Positions 25,997 to 39,492 are shown, counted from the stretch's first letter. The stretch: DNA of 60,000 nucleotides from Chrysomallon squamiferum (GCA_012295275.1 CM022673.1:18903810-18963809), one strand, 5' to 3'. Numbers and translations: made by a program. The notes: generated by a model from the letters alone, not told the origin.

Positions 25997-26110
25997 TTTT
26001 GTTAAATTTTGTCGATTGTTTCTTGTTTGTTAATAAAAATTTCCCAAGCAATTCCCACAATGCAAGGTGCGATGAAGGGTCATGGGAAGGGAGTGGTAAA
26101 ATATCGTTAA
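25997..26110 (-). other. EIF4G2: Probable non-coding first exon of eIF4G2
   Basis: On the minus strand a consensus donor (AAAA|GTAAGT) at 25997/25996 follows a less AT-rich stretch, and the next acceptor in phase-free 5' UTR is at 24208. The right (5') edge is a guess; no TATA box stands out. A ZNF143-type site lies within or at the start of this exon. Confidence 0.4.
26052..26071 (+). promoter_or_regulatory. ZNF143/Staf binding site match
   Basis: TTCCCACAATGCAAGGTGCG, preceded by CAA, follows the known ZNF143 consensus (TTCCCA-N-AATGCA, then a TGCG block at the right spacing). It sits in the eIF4G2 5' region, about 1.4 kb from the probable first exon of ZNF143, which is transcribed the other way. 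Confidence 0.65.
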
Positions 26111-27430
26111 CATTATTTTCTTGAAAATTATATATTTCTTAAATAAATAAATAACATTTTAAATTTGTTTGTTATTTAACATTCAGTTAAAAAATTACTT
26201 TACGATATGTTTTCTTTAAATTTGTTCGATTACGTATTTCTAATAAATTAATAATGTTCGTATAGCATCGTAATTTTCCGGACGTAAGTGATCGGAAAAG
26301 GCCGAGCTAATAGAATTTCTTTTTGTTGGGTTTTCGAACTATACCCACCTTTGGGTCAGATAAATATGTCAGCTGCATATATTTGAAAACACATCTGTTA
26401 TGATATGATATTATATCCAATATGCTGACTTGAAACTAATATTGTTATCTTTACTAAATTTATCATTGATACTAATACTTAAACTATTTAGTTAGTTAAT
26501 ATCCATAATTTTGGAGCTTAAAAAGATTTGAGGAAATCCGTGAGGTGTCTGAAATGAGGAACTCAAACTTATGTATACATACAGAAAGACCGACATTCAG
26601 AGAGATGAAAGATCTTGTTTTAATAAAATTCTGGATTAAATGTCTTTTCAAATGGCCAGTGGCTGATTGTTATCCGTCTATAGTAAACAATTTTGATGTT
26701 AATATATTGTTATTGTTAAAAGTATTTGATTTATTTACATCATTATTGTTATGTTGGTTTTATTTTATTATTATTATTTTTTATATTCACATTCATCCAG
26801 ATGTTTGTTAAATGTGGCATAGTTGCCTTCTGAAAAGTTCTCCTACAAAATATTTTGAAGTATAGTTCTGGTCCAGTGGTGTACATCATAGGTTTTCAAC
26901 CTGGGGGTCGTGGGATCGTTCTTGAGCGGGTATGTTTTAGCTTTTTTCGACTTCGCTTGGAAGGAGGAATAAATTAAAACGTGTAGATAGATTATAGAGA
27001 ATATAGATTCTTTTTGTACTGTCTTTGGTTAATGAAAATATGGTAACCCTAGATATTATTGAATCAAACATTTTTAAAGGGGTCATCGGTCATACTGAAT
27101 TGCTCTTAAGGGGTCGCGGTATGAAAAAGGTTGAAAACCACTGGTTTACATGAGTAATATTCCAGAATTGTATCGGACTAAACCGAAAAGTCCCGAGTGA
27201 AAAAGTACGTTGATTAAAATGAATCCTGTAGCCCTTAGCGAGCATTATATACTATCGCTTAGAGATTAATTAAAATATATATTTAAATATTTATTTAAAA
27301 TTAAACAACAAGAAAGTATTAACATTGTTAACAGAGTTTCATGGTTTTCATTATAGCAGTTTTAACCTCGTGTTTACTGTTAATCTTAATAATGACATAA
27401 AAATACGAATACGCAATATTCTAATTTTAG
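26111..27430. other. Intergenic region between divergent eIF4G2 and ZNF143
   Basis: No coding exon supported. It holds a GC-richer block at about 26277-26312 with ETS-like GGAA/TTCC cores around ACGTAAG, and a small hAT-like miniature element at 26887-27143. Promoters of both genes must lie in or near it. Confidence 0.55.
26887..27143. mobile_element. hAT-like miniature inverted-repeat element
   Basis: 257 bp. The left end CATAGGTTTTCAACCT and the reverse-complemented right end CAGTGGTTTTCAACCT form terminal repeats differing at two positions. Flanks GTGTACAT (26879-26886) and GTTTACAT (27144-27151) are an eight-base target duplication with one mismatch, as expected for hAT. Non-coding. Confidence 0.75.
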
Positions 27431-27478
27431 ATACAATGATGCAGAAGCGGTGCATGGCGGTCCTGTGAGGATTTTTGG
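27430..27478 (+). other. ZNF143: Probable non-coding first exon of ZNF143
   Basis: Ends in a good donor (TTTTTGG|GTAAGT). It contains CATGGCGG, a YY1-like core common near start sites, and a short upstream frame (27436-27468, Met-Met-Gln to Leu then TGA). Joined to 29737, an in-frame TGA at 27437 precedes the ATG at 29755. The 5' edge is undefined; the exon assignment is inferred from position and donor only. Confidence 0.35.
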
Positions 27479-27748
27479 GTAAGTTTTCCCAGTGTTCTCT
27501 GTTCCTTTGCAAGGGAAAAGTTGTTTGGTTACGAAGTTGTTTAGAATACTGTAACGCGGCCACACTTGCCGGCATAACTGTTTTATCAAAATTCATAACA
27601 AAGAATTTAAAATTAACGGTATTTTATTTTTGTCCATCATGGAGGATAAAATTGACTGGGCAAAGCTGTGTTATTTTGCCGAGTAGTGCTTTTCAAGTGA
27701 TTTTATGACTCCACAACGCTTTTTATTTTTTCTGTGTTCACATTCACG

Positions 27749-27749
<1 letters not shown>

Positions 27750-27792
<43 letters not shown>

Positions 27793-27798
27793 TAATAA
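27750..27798. repeat. (AAT)n microsatellite
   Basis: About sixteen AAT units with a one-base interruption, in the probable first intron of ZNF143. Confidence 0.95.
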
Positions 27799-29736
27799 AA
27801 TATATATGTATCAGACAATTTTGTGTTATCTTTTGTTATGTAATGCATATCGTGTGAAAAGTGAATGGTTCCATGGTGTGTAACTATGTTTAATGTTACA
27901 AATATAAATGATAAATTAATATAATACCGTAGTATACTTAAATGTTAAATACAAAAATTTTAAATTTCATTTTGTTCTTATTAATTACTCTATCTGACAT
28001 TATATATCTAAAAGTTTTGCCTTATATTTATATATAAATAAATATTGAAGAAAATAAAGTAAAATGCCATACATGGGTTTAATTAGCTTGTCAGAACCAC
28101 GTTTATTTTATCTTCATGCCTCACTTGACTGCATTGTCACAAGAGAGTAGAAGACACAGTTACAAATTTCAATATTATCATACCTTTCTGGTGAATGAGA
28201 TACTAGTGAACATGAAATTCTAATAAATATCCACAGATTTAAGACCTACAGGGTGATAGTGGATCAGAACTTCCAGACTGAAACTAGTCCACCACAGCTG
28301 ACACAACCAACATAGATATATATGCACGTGTTTGTGTGGAAGAACCTTTAAAAGTCTTCTTGCTAATTATTTAGAAGGGAACAAAATTTTGAACCATTAC
28401 TAATTACTATTAAAATGCAATGGTTTTGCAAAATAAAAATGGATTCATTTATTAATTCCCCTGTGCCAGTATTTTATGTCACTCGTAAGCAAAGAAAATT
28501 GTACTATTTTTAACAGTTAGAGAGAAAATAATTTCACTAATATATGAAATAGCATTTTGAAAAAAAAAAAAAAAAAACCCCTTTGTTGTGTTATGTATTC
28601 ATATATTCAGCAAAATATGTCGATGAATTATGTATTGCAATACACTTGTCCAAAATAAGTTTGAATTTTGTTCTTCTATTCTTTCTAGTATACCTCATCT
28701 AAGTTTACCAAATTAGTGGTTACATACTTTACTTACTAGGTGAATTAATTAACTGAAATTGTATTACAAGTCACTAAAGTTTATTTTACAAGCTGCCTTT
28801 GACAGAAATTTGCTAAAAATAAAATAAAATAATTAAAAATAAACATTCATTAAAAAAAAATTGGATTTTTTAATTTGTTTCCTTTTGAAGAGAATATTTT
28901 ATATGTTACAAAGTTGGTGTTAAATTATCAGTAAATAAAATGTTTGTTTAAAGGAGAAACCTGTTGCAGCCAAGAGTTGTGTAGCTTTGGTTTTCCTTTC
29001 TTCTTTTTTTTTTTTTTAACTTTCTTTAGCATTTTTTGTCCATTGGTAATCAGTCATGGAGCATTGGCTGTGATAGCAAATCATCCAGTGGTCTCGCGAT
29101 TCTGTGACATATATTAAAAATTACAAACACTAAAGGAAGTTTCATTTATTCAAGTCAAATGTACAAGATGGATTAAAGGTGATTATCATACACTGTCAGT
29201 TCCATTTAGGTTTAAAAAATAATAGTTAATTATCAATCTACAGTTTGCATGGGATACTAAAATGCGCCTCAGGAGAAAACAATTACCACTTGTACTATGA
29301 AGAAATACTTTTTTTATTTAAACTTTGTTTCTGATAGCATAACAAAAACTAAAATAAATTTGAATACACCTCAAATTTCAAGACTCGTTATTGTCACTTT
29401 AAAAAGTAGAAAAAGAAAAAGCACTGAATTATTTATACTTTGTTAGAAGATACGTGTGAATGGGGCATATTGATGACTTTGTGCAGTTGAACCCATAAGA
29501 ATATTCAGAAAACGAAAAGAAGAACAAAAATTTTAGCCATATAACTTTTATTCATTCTGGCAGTAAAGAAATAAAAATTAGTGAAAAAGGCAAGTTGCTA
29601 CACATTCTGTGCAATAATATGATTATAATAAACTTTAATGTAGAGTCAGAATATGACTAGCCAAACTTTATAATTTGACACATTGCAGAAGATGTTAATA
29701 ATCTTATTTTATCAAACACTATTCATTAATTTACAG
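27799..29736 (+). other. Probable first intron of ZNF143
   Basis: AT-rich, no coding exon recognised; ends in acceptor ATTTACAG at 29736. Confidence 0.45.
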
Positions 29737-29754
29737 AATGAAACAAAAGAGAAA

Positions 29755-32700
29755 ATGGATGCTATTCTTGATTCTGATTTACCTGAAGTAGATGATAATG
29801 TGAACCATGATGGAGTTTCACCACTAACCAACAATGATGATGTAATTTCTGGAGCAGAGCAAGATCTTTCATCAATTGCCACTGATGTAGATGAGCAGAA
29901 CTCATCTCTTGTATCCAGAGTAAATGGAATGTCACGTTCAGACCAAGACACAATGTCACCTCTTGTTCCTGATGATGATGGAATATCTGGAAGCAACCAT
30001 GAAGATGTATCACCCATTACTTCTGATAGTCATGGAATGTCTATCCCAGTTCACAGCACTGCAGCAGCCCTGGTTGTTAGTGATGGTGGAATGTCGCATG
30101 TCACACCTTTGACAGCAGAAACAGATAATAATGATGTTTCACCATTGACAGAAGGATCTGACAGATTATCAAATGATGCACAGCAGGCAGACCATATCAA
30201 TGTTCTACCACTAGAAGCCTCTGGAGCAGAAGGCAGTGACCGGAATGTCCTATCTGTAACCTGTTTGTCAGGTATTAATTGAAACACTTTGTACAGATTA
30301 ATCTGTTCTGTTTTAAATATATAAAGGTTCCTTTTTAAATTTCAAGACCATCAAAGAAAAAGGTTTGTGAATGTATTTTCTGCTAAATGTTTTCATATTT
30401 TATGTACTGAAGTCTTTGTTATTACATAATTAAAATAAGAATATGTTTAAGTACTAACATTACCATAATGTTGTAATGTAATATTTACAATTTTGTATTG
30501 TTTGTTTTTATTAGGGACTACTGATACTGGTTCTGCAGAGATTAAAGAGGAAAGACAAGAAACTGAATTATCACTGGGTGACAATCTTCCAACCACAGAA
30601 AATCAAGTGGTTGGATTGTTACTGCAATCTGCAGAGGTAATTCACCAACAAATGATTGTCTGTTGAATAATGTTAAAAAATTAAATTACGTTTTTAGTAG
30701 ATTTTTTTGTCCTGAGGCCAACCAGATAACAGCATTTCAAAATATCAAATTTTAATGTTTTCTCAGAACAGTCAAGCATTTCCTGACAACAGTCCAAATC
30801 AGCCAGTGAATATTTCCTTACCGGATGGACACATAGTAACTATGGCAAATGGTCATGTTGTCCAGGCTGTCACACTTGCAGACGGAACAACAGCATTTAT
30901 ACAACACCCAAAAGGTAAGGTCTTTATTTTGATCTTACACTAACTAAAGATAATTATATAGCTCATCATTTATGATGAATTAGAATCTGCCTAACTAATG
31001 TTCCAGATAATGATTGGGATATATAAACATCAGATCTGAACTTACAAATATCTAATCTGGACAGATTTGTTTGATAGAAGACATTTACTTAAACATTCAA
31101 AGATGATCATGTATTAATAATCAGCATATCATATTATCTGTTTTAAAATGTGCCTTAAACATGTTAAAAATCGTATGGACACAATAATATATTTTCCTGA
31201 GAAAGACTTAAACATTTTGTTTTTTTCATTGTAAACATTTCTTTACTTTTGCAGCAAATGAGAAATTTCTGGAAGGACAAACACTAACATTAGAAGATGG
31301 AAGTACTGCTGTAGTGCAAGGTGTTGCAAATAAAAGTATGTTTTATCATTTTGTCTTCATGAAAAATAAATTAATATTGAGCTTTGACACTTGTTTATGT
31401 AAATCAAAAAACTGTAAAATGAGTTTTAATTTAATCCAGGCTAAAGATTCTTTTTTTTTTCTTTTTTGCAATCTACTTTAGCTATTATTCAAAGTTTTCA
31501 TACTAAATGAAATTTATGAAATTCTTGCTTCAGCCGAATCTGTTGCTACAAAACTTGTTGAGGGACAGGCAATACAGCTGGAAGATGGTAGTACAGCATA
31601 CCTTCAAACTACTCCAAAATCAGCTTGTAAGTAAAGTCTAAAAATATTTATAAGTAAAATTTTCTAAGTCTTAGCTGTTTTTGTTTTATTAACATAAACA
31701 TACCTCATAGATATTAAACACATAAAGTTATGTACAACCAAAAATTTCAGTTTGCTATTAAACTCTATATAATTAATTCAACAACCTTCATGTCATATAA
31801 TACAAAAATGCTAACAGTAAGACTGATATTGTTCCACTGACAGTCTTCTGATGTATATGTGCTACTTAGATCCACATTTAGAAATCACATCAAGTTTAGC
31901 ATCATATATACCTTCATATAATCTAGCATACAGATGTGTGAAAGCTTAGCCAAAATTTAAAGTTTAATTACTTGATAGTATTTATGTTTCATAAAATGAA
32001 TTTAGTATTACTAATGTTTTTATATTAAGTTAGACTTAAACAAGACACGGGTTTACATTCAAAATGTTTTATAGAGTCATCTAAAAAAAAATCTGTAAAT
32101 TAACTTGTTACCCTTGGACATTTGGTCCATTTTCAACAGTACTAAGACCAGCAGAAAATAAGAATGAATGTGAGTAACTGTGCAGTCTGGGAAAATGACA
32201 TGTAAAGAAATATATTTCTTTTTTTATAGTGGATCAAGGCTTGCAGGCAATAACTTTGGAAGATGGAACCACAGCATTTATTGCTCATCCAAATCCAGAG
32301 GCTATTTTTGCAGAAGCAACTGGTCTTGAAAATGGAACCTTAAGTTTGGAGCAGCTGACATCACAGGTCAGTTGTATATCTGATAAAACAGTAGAGAAAC
32401 AAAATACTTTCTGCTTAAGACAGAAAAATTACTTGACTTTCCATGCAGTTTAACAATTATTTAGACCACATATTCCCAACTGGGGTGCCGTGACATCAGC
32501 TGGGGGAAATGTGACAGAGATGAAATAAATGTTAATAAAATTGTTAATAAAAAAACACATTATTTCTGTATTTAACATTTATTGTGGATAGTAGGTCTTG
32601 TTAACAAGACTATTTTGATAGCATTCAAAGATTCAGTCTTTTTCTTAAATTAAGTATAAATGCTGAAAACAAAACAGTATCAGATTTTTAAACTGGATTC

Positions 32701-35669
32701 TGCAAGATTATTGTCACACCAAGGATATCCCAGTACTGAAAGGCTGGGAATGTGAGCTTTAAACCATGTTGCTAATTGACGATTAAAAAGACAACAATCT
32801 ATCTCTGTTCTTGTAAAATAATTAAATGAATGTTAGTAATAAAGCTGTTCTTGATATCTTATTGATTAAATTCATTATACTGTTTAAATTTGAGCTTAAA
32901 CAGAAAGCTCTATAATCGTACTTAATTTATTTTACAGACAAACAATCCAAGTGTTTATCGGGTGGCTGGAGATAAGACTATTGAAGGAAAAGCTTATAAA
33001 TGTGGATATGATGGGTGTGGCAGAATGTATACCACTCTTCATCATTTAAAGGTTTAATCCGTGGGATGTTTGTCTAACACCTTAATATTGTAATCAAAAT
33101 AACTAAAAATCAAGCAAATATTTTTTCTTTCATAGTAGGTTTTAAATAACTAAATTATATATTTTGCATCTGTTTTCATTCACATAGCCGGCCAATGTCA
33201 TTGATAAATATAAAATTAATGTGATACACACAATTTAGAATAGCAAATAAATTAATGTGTCCACATAATGGGTCAGACATGATTTTCTATAATGCTATAG
33301 AATCTTATTTAAATCTAAATTTGTTTCTAATGTGTTCTACTCTTTTCTACTGTTTTTGTTTTTTTGTTTTTTCTGACAGGTACATGAACGCTCTCATACA
33401 GGTGACCGTCCTTTCAAATGTGAGTTTGAGACTTGTGGCAAGGCATTTGCTACAGGTTATGGTTTGAAGAGTCACACAAGAGTGCATACAGGTGAAAAAC
33501 CATACAAGTGTCCTGAGGAAATGTGTGACAAAGCATTCAAGACATCTGGTGATCTGCAGAAACATGTCCGTACTCACACAGGTCAGAAAGAAATGTTTTT
33601 CTAAATAAATGTTAGCAAAAAAGAAAGAATTTACTAGTATTAGTTACAAAATTTTATAATTTATTTAAATTTACTGGATTTTTATTATTGCAGTGTTTTG
33701 TTACTTATTATGTTTTTAATTGGATTTCTTTTTAACAGGAGAAAAGCCCTTCAAATGTCCATTTGAAGATTGCAATCGTTCCTTCACAACATCAAATATC
33801 CGCAAAGTTCACATTAGAACACATACTGGTGAACGGCCCTATGTGTGTCAAGCAGAAGGCTGCAACAGAGCATTTGCTAGTGCAACTAACTATAAGAATC
33901 ACATCCGAATACATACAGGTATTTATTTTTAACAGTGGCATAAGCTTATTCCAGGAGCAAGAATCAGCAAAAGTGACCCATAACTCAAGCAATCAGTTCT
34001 AAATTACTTATTTAATGTCATTTGTTTTTTGTTTTTTTAATTTAGCATTTAAAAGAAAATTATCCAGGCAGCATATGAATTATAAATATAATTATTGCAG
34101 GTGAGAAACCCTATGTCTGTACAGTGCAAGGATGTGGTAAACGCTTTACCGAGTACTCTAGTCTCTACAAACATCATGTAGTACATACCCATTCAAAACC
34201 ATACAGCTGTAACCACTGTGGCAAGACATATCGACAAACCTCCACACTGGCGATGCACAAGAGAACAATACATGGTGAGGATATATCTCAGGAGAGTGAA
34301 TCTCAGATCTTCCAAGGTCAGACACTGCAAGGTATCCATTTGTAGATATATATACACACTATTTTGTAAGTTTAGATATTATTTTATAAACTAATCTTGC
34401 AGTATTTTGATTACTTAAGGATATTTATATTAAATAAACAAACAGGAGCATTCAGTGTACTGAACATTTTTTTCTTATTTTTATAATTAGTATTAATATT
34501 GTTATATTTCAGATTTTATTCATCTAGTTTCCTCATTACTCTGCTGTGGTTTAAACATAATGTAAATTATAGAAATAACCTTTAATTTCGCTGATATTAA
34601 TGTAATAGGTGTGGAAAGTTCTGAAGAACCTCCAGAAAAGCGTATAAGACTTCAGCTTCTAACAACAGCTGATGGCAGCAGTGTCACTGAAGAAGGAGAT
34701 GGAACTCTGGTGATAAATACTTCAGATGCTCAACAGGTATCAAAAATATTTATTTTAATTTTTATTTCTTTCATTAAGTTACAGATATTTAAATTTTTTA
34801 AGTTTTTTTATTTTTTAATGAAAGAAAACAAAAATTAGTTGCAGCCATTAGTTACTTTTCTTGATTTATATATATTTTTTTTTAATGTTTCACTCATTAA
34901 TTTTCTCTCTCTCTCATCCTGATAGATGTTTTTGATTTATACTGGTATTTTTACAGACATCAGCATCAGTGGCAATGGTTGAGGCTGTAAATACAAACAC
35001 ACCAGGAATTGGTGTTGTTACATTGCCTGCTCCAACACTGCAGCAGCTGCAGGAGAGTCATGGTATTACCAGTATCACTGTTGGTGATCTGCAAGGGAGA
35101 CAGGTGTTAGTAGTCACTGACCCAAGTCAGCTGGAGGCACTTCAGGTAAAGAACATTTTTGTACTTGTCTTAATGTAGTCAATGAGTTAAAAACAAAGTA
35201 AATGTTCAGGTTTTGTGATAAAACCTCTCTGATTACAATATACTTCACTATATTATTTCACTTTTTTTTTCTTGCTGAAAATGCTACATATTTTATTGAC
35301 TGATCAGGAATTTTACAAAATGGCGTTGTAATAATTAGTCTTACGGCATCATGGGATTTTGTTTTTAAAGTTTTTAATGTTTTTATAGTTAATGTTTAAT
35401 ATTAAAATAATTTTAATTAAAAAAAATCCCTATTATAAAATTAAATGGAACAGATAAGGTTGGAAAAAAAAGGTTTATGATGTTAAAATATATTTATTCA
35501 TATTCATCTAGTTAATCAATAAGTATAAAATGTATTTTTCTTTCAACAGCAACTGGCACAACAACAGCACAGATTTAACACCCAGGCTGTGAGCACAGAT
35601 TCAGTGACAGAAGACACAAATTCAGAATCTACCTCGGAACAAGCTATGATAATGTTCCAGACAGAGTAA
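29755..35669 (+). CDS. ZNF143: Zinc finger transcription factor ZNF143/ZNF76 (Staf) orthologue
   Basis: Nuclear activator of snRNA-type and many mRNA promoters. Coding exons: 29755-30271, 30515-30636, 30767-30914, 31255-31335, 31534-31626, 32230-32366, 32938-33051, 33380-33581, 33739-33918, 34101-34331, 34609-34736, 34957-35145, 35550-35669; total exactly 753 codons plus TAA. Residues 1-172 are Asp/Ser-rich with repeated SPL/SPI motifs and are not in the human protein. Four copies of the family's activation motif follow: [40 protein letters not shown] and [13 protein letters not shown], one per exon. Seven C2H2 fingers occupy about 385-588 with HTGEKP-type linkers; finger cores such as [31 protein letters not shown] and ASATNYKNH are nearly those of vertebrate Staf. 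The C-terminal part ([16 protein letters not shown], then a Gln-rich tail) is shorter than in vertebrates. The start is the first in-frame ATG after the acceptor at 29736; an out-of-frame ATG lies at 29738. Confidence 0.96.
32463..32762. mobile_element. Possible hAT-like miniature element remnant
   Basis: In the ZNF143 intron before the zinc-finger exons. The left edge (CACATATTCCCAACTGGGGT) and the reverse-complemented right edge (CTCACATTCCCAGCC) are similar, as in degraded terminal repeats. The target duplication is unclear. Confidence 0.3.
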
Positions 35670-37380
35670 AATCAAGTCACATCTATATTATCTATACATA
35701 TAAAATAATTTAACAACTTGGAGCACATTTACAAAAATCAGTCTTAGATATTTTCAATTTTCCCAAAAATGTTAATGATTATAAATTTATTTGGCAAATT
35801 TAAAGATTCTTTTTAATTTATATATAAATAATATTTTCTTGAGAATATAATCAATAAACTGTTACACTAGATAACTATAATAATTCAGTAATTTTTCTTC
35901 ATAGGTCTAATTATTTTGTATCTTTACAATCAGTATTTATTGGCATTTACATTTTAAGAACAGTATACATTTTAGGTGCAGGTTGGACATAAACTAATAT
36001 TGATTATTAATTTATTGTTAGTTATTACTAGAATTATATTCTGAATAATGTTTACTATGAAGCTACTAGATACTGATTTTATATAAACAAATGCTGGCAT
36101 TTTTTCAGTTTACGTTTCTGCCTTGTTAATAAATGTCTTATTAAATATTTTACTTTGATTTTTTATTCTGTTGTTAGTGCAAATTAAAAAGAAGAAAAAA
36201 AGGAAAAGTTATACAGAGAGATGTCTAACCTTATTGCAGCAATCAGCTATCAGTAATGTAACTGTCAAATTTAACCAGTGTAAACAATATTTGATTATTA
36301 TACTTAAATGCCAATGGAGCCTTTAGCTAATTATTTATTTTATATATATATATTAATTTATTATAATTTTTATTTTTATTATTATTATTATTATTTATTA
36401 TTTTTTTTTTTTTTTTTTTTTTTGTCTAATTTTGTTATTTTTGTAATTGTCTCAAGTCAACAGTTATTATGATTTATAAAAACAAGAAATTATTAGAATA
36501 TTCCAAGATTGTGTTTTACATGATGATAAGAAAAGATTGATTGGTTTGACAAGTAAAAAAGATAGCTTAGGCAATTTTATATGACCTTTCAGTACTTTTT
36601 CCAAAGCAACAGAAGACTGAAAAAAAGAAAAAAGGCCAGAAGTTCCATTCCATAACAGATACTGGTCTCATATATTGTTAAATATCCATTAAAAAATTTC
36701 TAATTTTGTACTTATTTAGAATGCAGATAAAGCCACAAAATTAATATAATAAATTTGTTGATAACAATCATAAAAAAATATTTAATTACTTAGCTGAACT
36801 GCTTTAGAAACACAGAATATTACACATCAAGAAACTAAATGTCATTTTAGTGTATTTCAAAGATTGGAAGGTTCAAGCATTTCAAATTTCATGGCTTAAT
36901 TATATATCCTGGCTGATCCAAAGCATTTGACTTGATGAAATGGCTGGTATAATACAGGTTGTAGTTAAAATATCTAAATGTTAAAGATGTTCCTTGCTGA
37001 GTGCCTTTAAGATCAGTTCATTCAACTGTTTTGTGTAGTAAAACATTGCAAAGGCTTAAAACCCATTTTTTAAGTAAATACATCTATCTCAAAACCAGGG
37101 CATCAAATTTAACTTATAAAATTTATCTTGTAATGAAATTTCACCTTTTTGTTATTTTCACTGGCAATATGCATACGTTCAGTTGTCTATAGACTAAAGC
37201 AAATATTTTACTATACATCTATGTATTAACGATGAAGGGAGACTATGAAATTATAAAATGTATTCCCAAGTTTTTAAAACATTTTATATAAATAAGTTGT
37301 ACAGAATGTGAAATATTGTATTGTGTATAAACGTTTCAATTTGTTAAATTTTATGTTAAATAATAAAAGAAGAATGAAAT
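35670..37380 (+). other. ZNF143: 3' UTR of ZNF143
   Basis: Non-coding AT-rich sequence after the TAA. AATAAA hexamers occur at 35853-35858, about 36127 and 37362-37367; the last would give a 3' UTR of about 1.7 kb. A T run lies at 36400-36423. Confidence 0.45.
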
Positions 37381-39492
37381 GGAATGTCAACTTGTGTTTC
37401 TTGATTTTTTTTCTGCAGCTTTTTCAATCTGTTATTTCATCTTGCTTTTTTTGATGTTATTTGTATATTTCTCCGACATCGTAGCATATTGCTTGGTGGG
37501 TTTATTCAACAAAAAAAAAGTAAGAAAATTTTCAATACCATTTAAAATCGAAAACATTACTCAAATTTTTATTTTCATTTTACAAAAGTATTGTTTTATC
37601 ATTTCATGACAAAGTTTAGTTTCCTTTGCTAATATTTGAAAAACAAAGCAGTAATAATATTGAGTACAAAATGGCTTATAATTTTCTTTGATCAATTTCC
37701 ATAGACATGTTTGAACTAAACATAAAACATAAATACACATATACCCAGGCTTCTAAAGATATATATTTTTTTTTAATACCATAGCAAGTGTTGTCTTGTG
37801 ACTCAACTAGAAATGTTAGGTCACCAAAGGAAAGTTCAAAGTGCACAAATGCTACATAATTTTTCAAAGTTTCACAGAAGTCATACCTCTTAGCTACATT
37901 TTGGCCATTAAGTAATAAAAACTATTTCAGTCACTCATACCTAAAAAAAGTCCAACATTTCAAAGTTGTCAAATTAAGTATTTAAATTTCAGTCAAAAAC
38001 AGTTAATTAAAAAACCTTATTTTGTGTATACCATAGTTCTGTTGTTTGTTTTTTTCACACCATTATTTTGTACTAATATTTTCTCAGTAAATTTACTCCT
38101 TTGTCAGGTGTGAAAATACTTATTGTCATTATTCTGACTCGCATCCAACATCATACATACATCACACCAATCCTTACAGAGGTCCTTAAAATCAATTGAT
38201 CTGGTGCATAAAAGTTTATAAATTACAACTGAAGTTTTATGTGGGATTCATAATACATACATACATACACAGTAATGTGAGGTAACCACTGATCATGGAG
38301 ATTTGTTTAATTGGCTTAATACAGCCACTCAAGACACTCAAATGTAAGTAAGACTTAAAAAACAATACATGTTATAATAATTTTTAAAAAAAGGAAAAAT
38401 CCACATTCCAATCCTTAAAAATAACACAAAATTGATTTTAAAAATTGAGTTATTTACAGTATTTATGATATATACTGTCAAAATTTTTAAAAGCTCTAAA
38501 TAATTTATTCTAGGTCTACTAATTTTATGAAATATTTTGAAAACATTCTCATCTATAAAAAGTCCTTTATCCACATGGAGATTCGTTTTTGTAAGTTTTA
38601 GTTAGTGAAAAAAGTAATATTACAAAGAAAGAAGTTTAAAAATCGATTTAATATTAAGAAAAAGAAGAAGAAAAAGAAAAATAAAGAAATATCGTGGAAA
38701 ACAGAAAAACAAAACACAGGACAACAGTGAATGCCTGCAACCATAAAATGCAAATAATTATGTCATTTAATATAATAAATATATGAAATGTTACAACATA
38801 GTATTGTGATACATTATTTAAATAACAGCACCTACAGATTCTAATTATAACCAGGTATTTATAATAACTTTTTTACTTAGTCATTTGGTTGTACAACAGT
38901 ATAAGAATATATTTTATGTTATCAGCATTTAAAAAAACTATCTTAAAATTAATGTTCCACAAAGTATACAGCACAGTAAATCCTCAGTATTTAGACCTCA
39001 GTTCAATGGACTTCAGATTAAGCACACAGAATTAGGTCCAAAGCAAGCAGTTAAGATTTGCTGGAACAGTGAATGTTTCAAAAATTCACTTAAAGCTGAA
39101 TAGATCACACAAGGTATTGGTGGATCTGGTACACAACACATTTATGTTAACATACATAATCTGACATTCATCTTGATTGTTTAGTGAGTAACTGTTTGGA
39201 TACTTTTTTCAAATTTATAAAAAAAAAATTGGTTTTAAAGGAAGCCTGCTTCAGGTTCACATCGCCTTCTTTATGCAAGCAAATGGCATCTCTCTCTCTG
39301 CATATTACAGTTTCTGACATCTCTTACTTTGATAGAACTATCCATTACAACACAAGAACAATGAATTAAAAATATTTTACTTTGACATTTAATACTGAAA
39401 TGAACTAAATATTTCACATTATAGTTTTTAATATTAAAGATAATGTTATATTTAAATACAATTTAACATTTGTGATTTAATGGATTTTAAAT

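Noticed and set aside
29712-30287. Minus-strand frames opposite the first ZNF143 coding exon
   Set aside because: Shadows of a strongly coding plus-strand exon, with no splice or domain support.
35341-35362. GGCATCATGGGATTT, a possible second ZNF143 site on the minus strand within a ZNF143 intron
   Set aside because: One core position disagrees with the consensus and the flanking block is missing.
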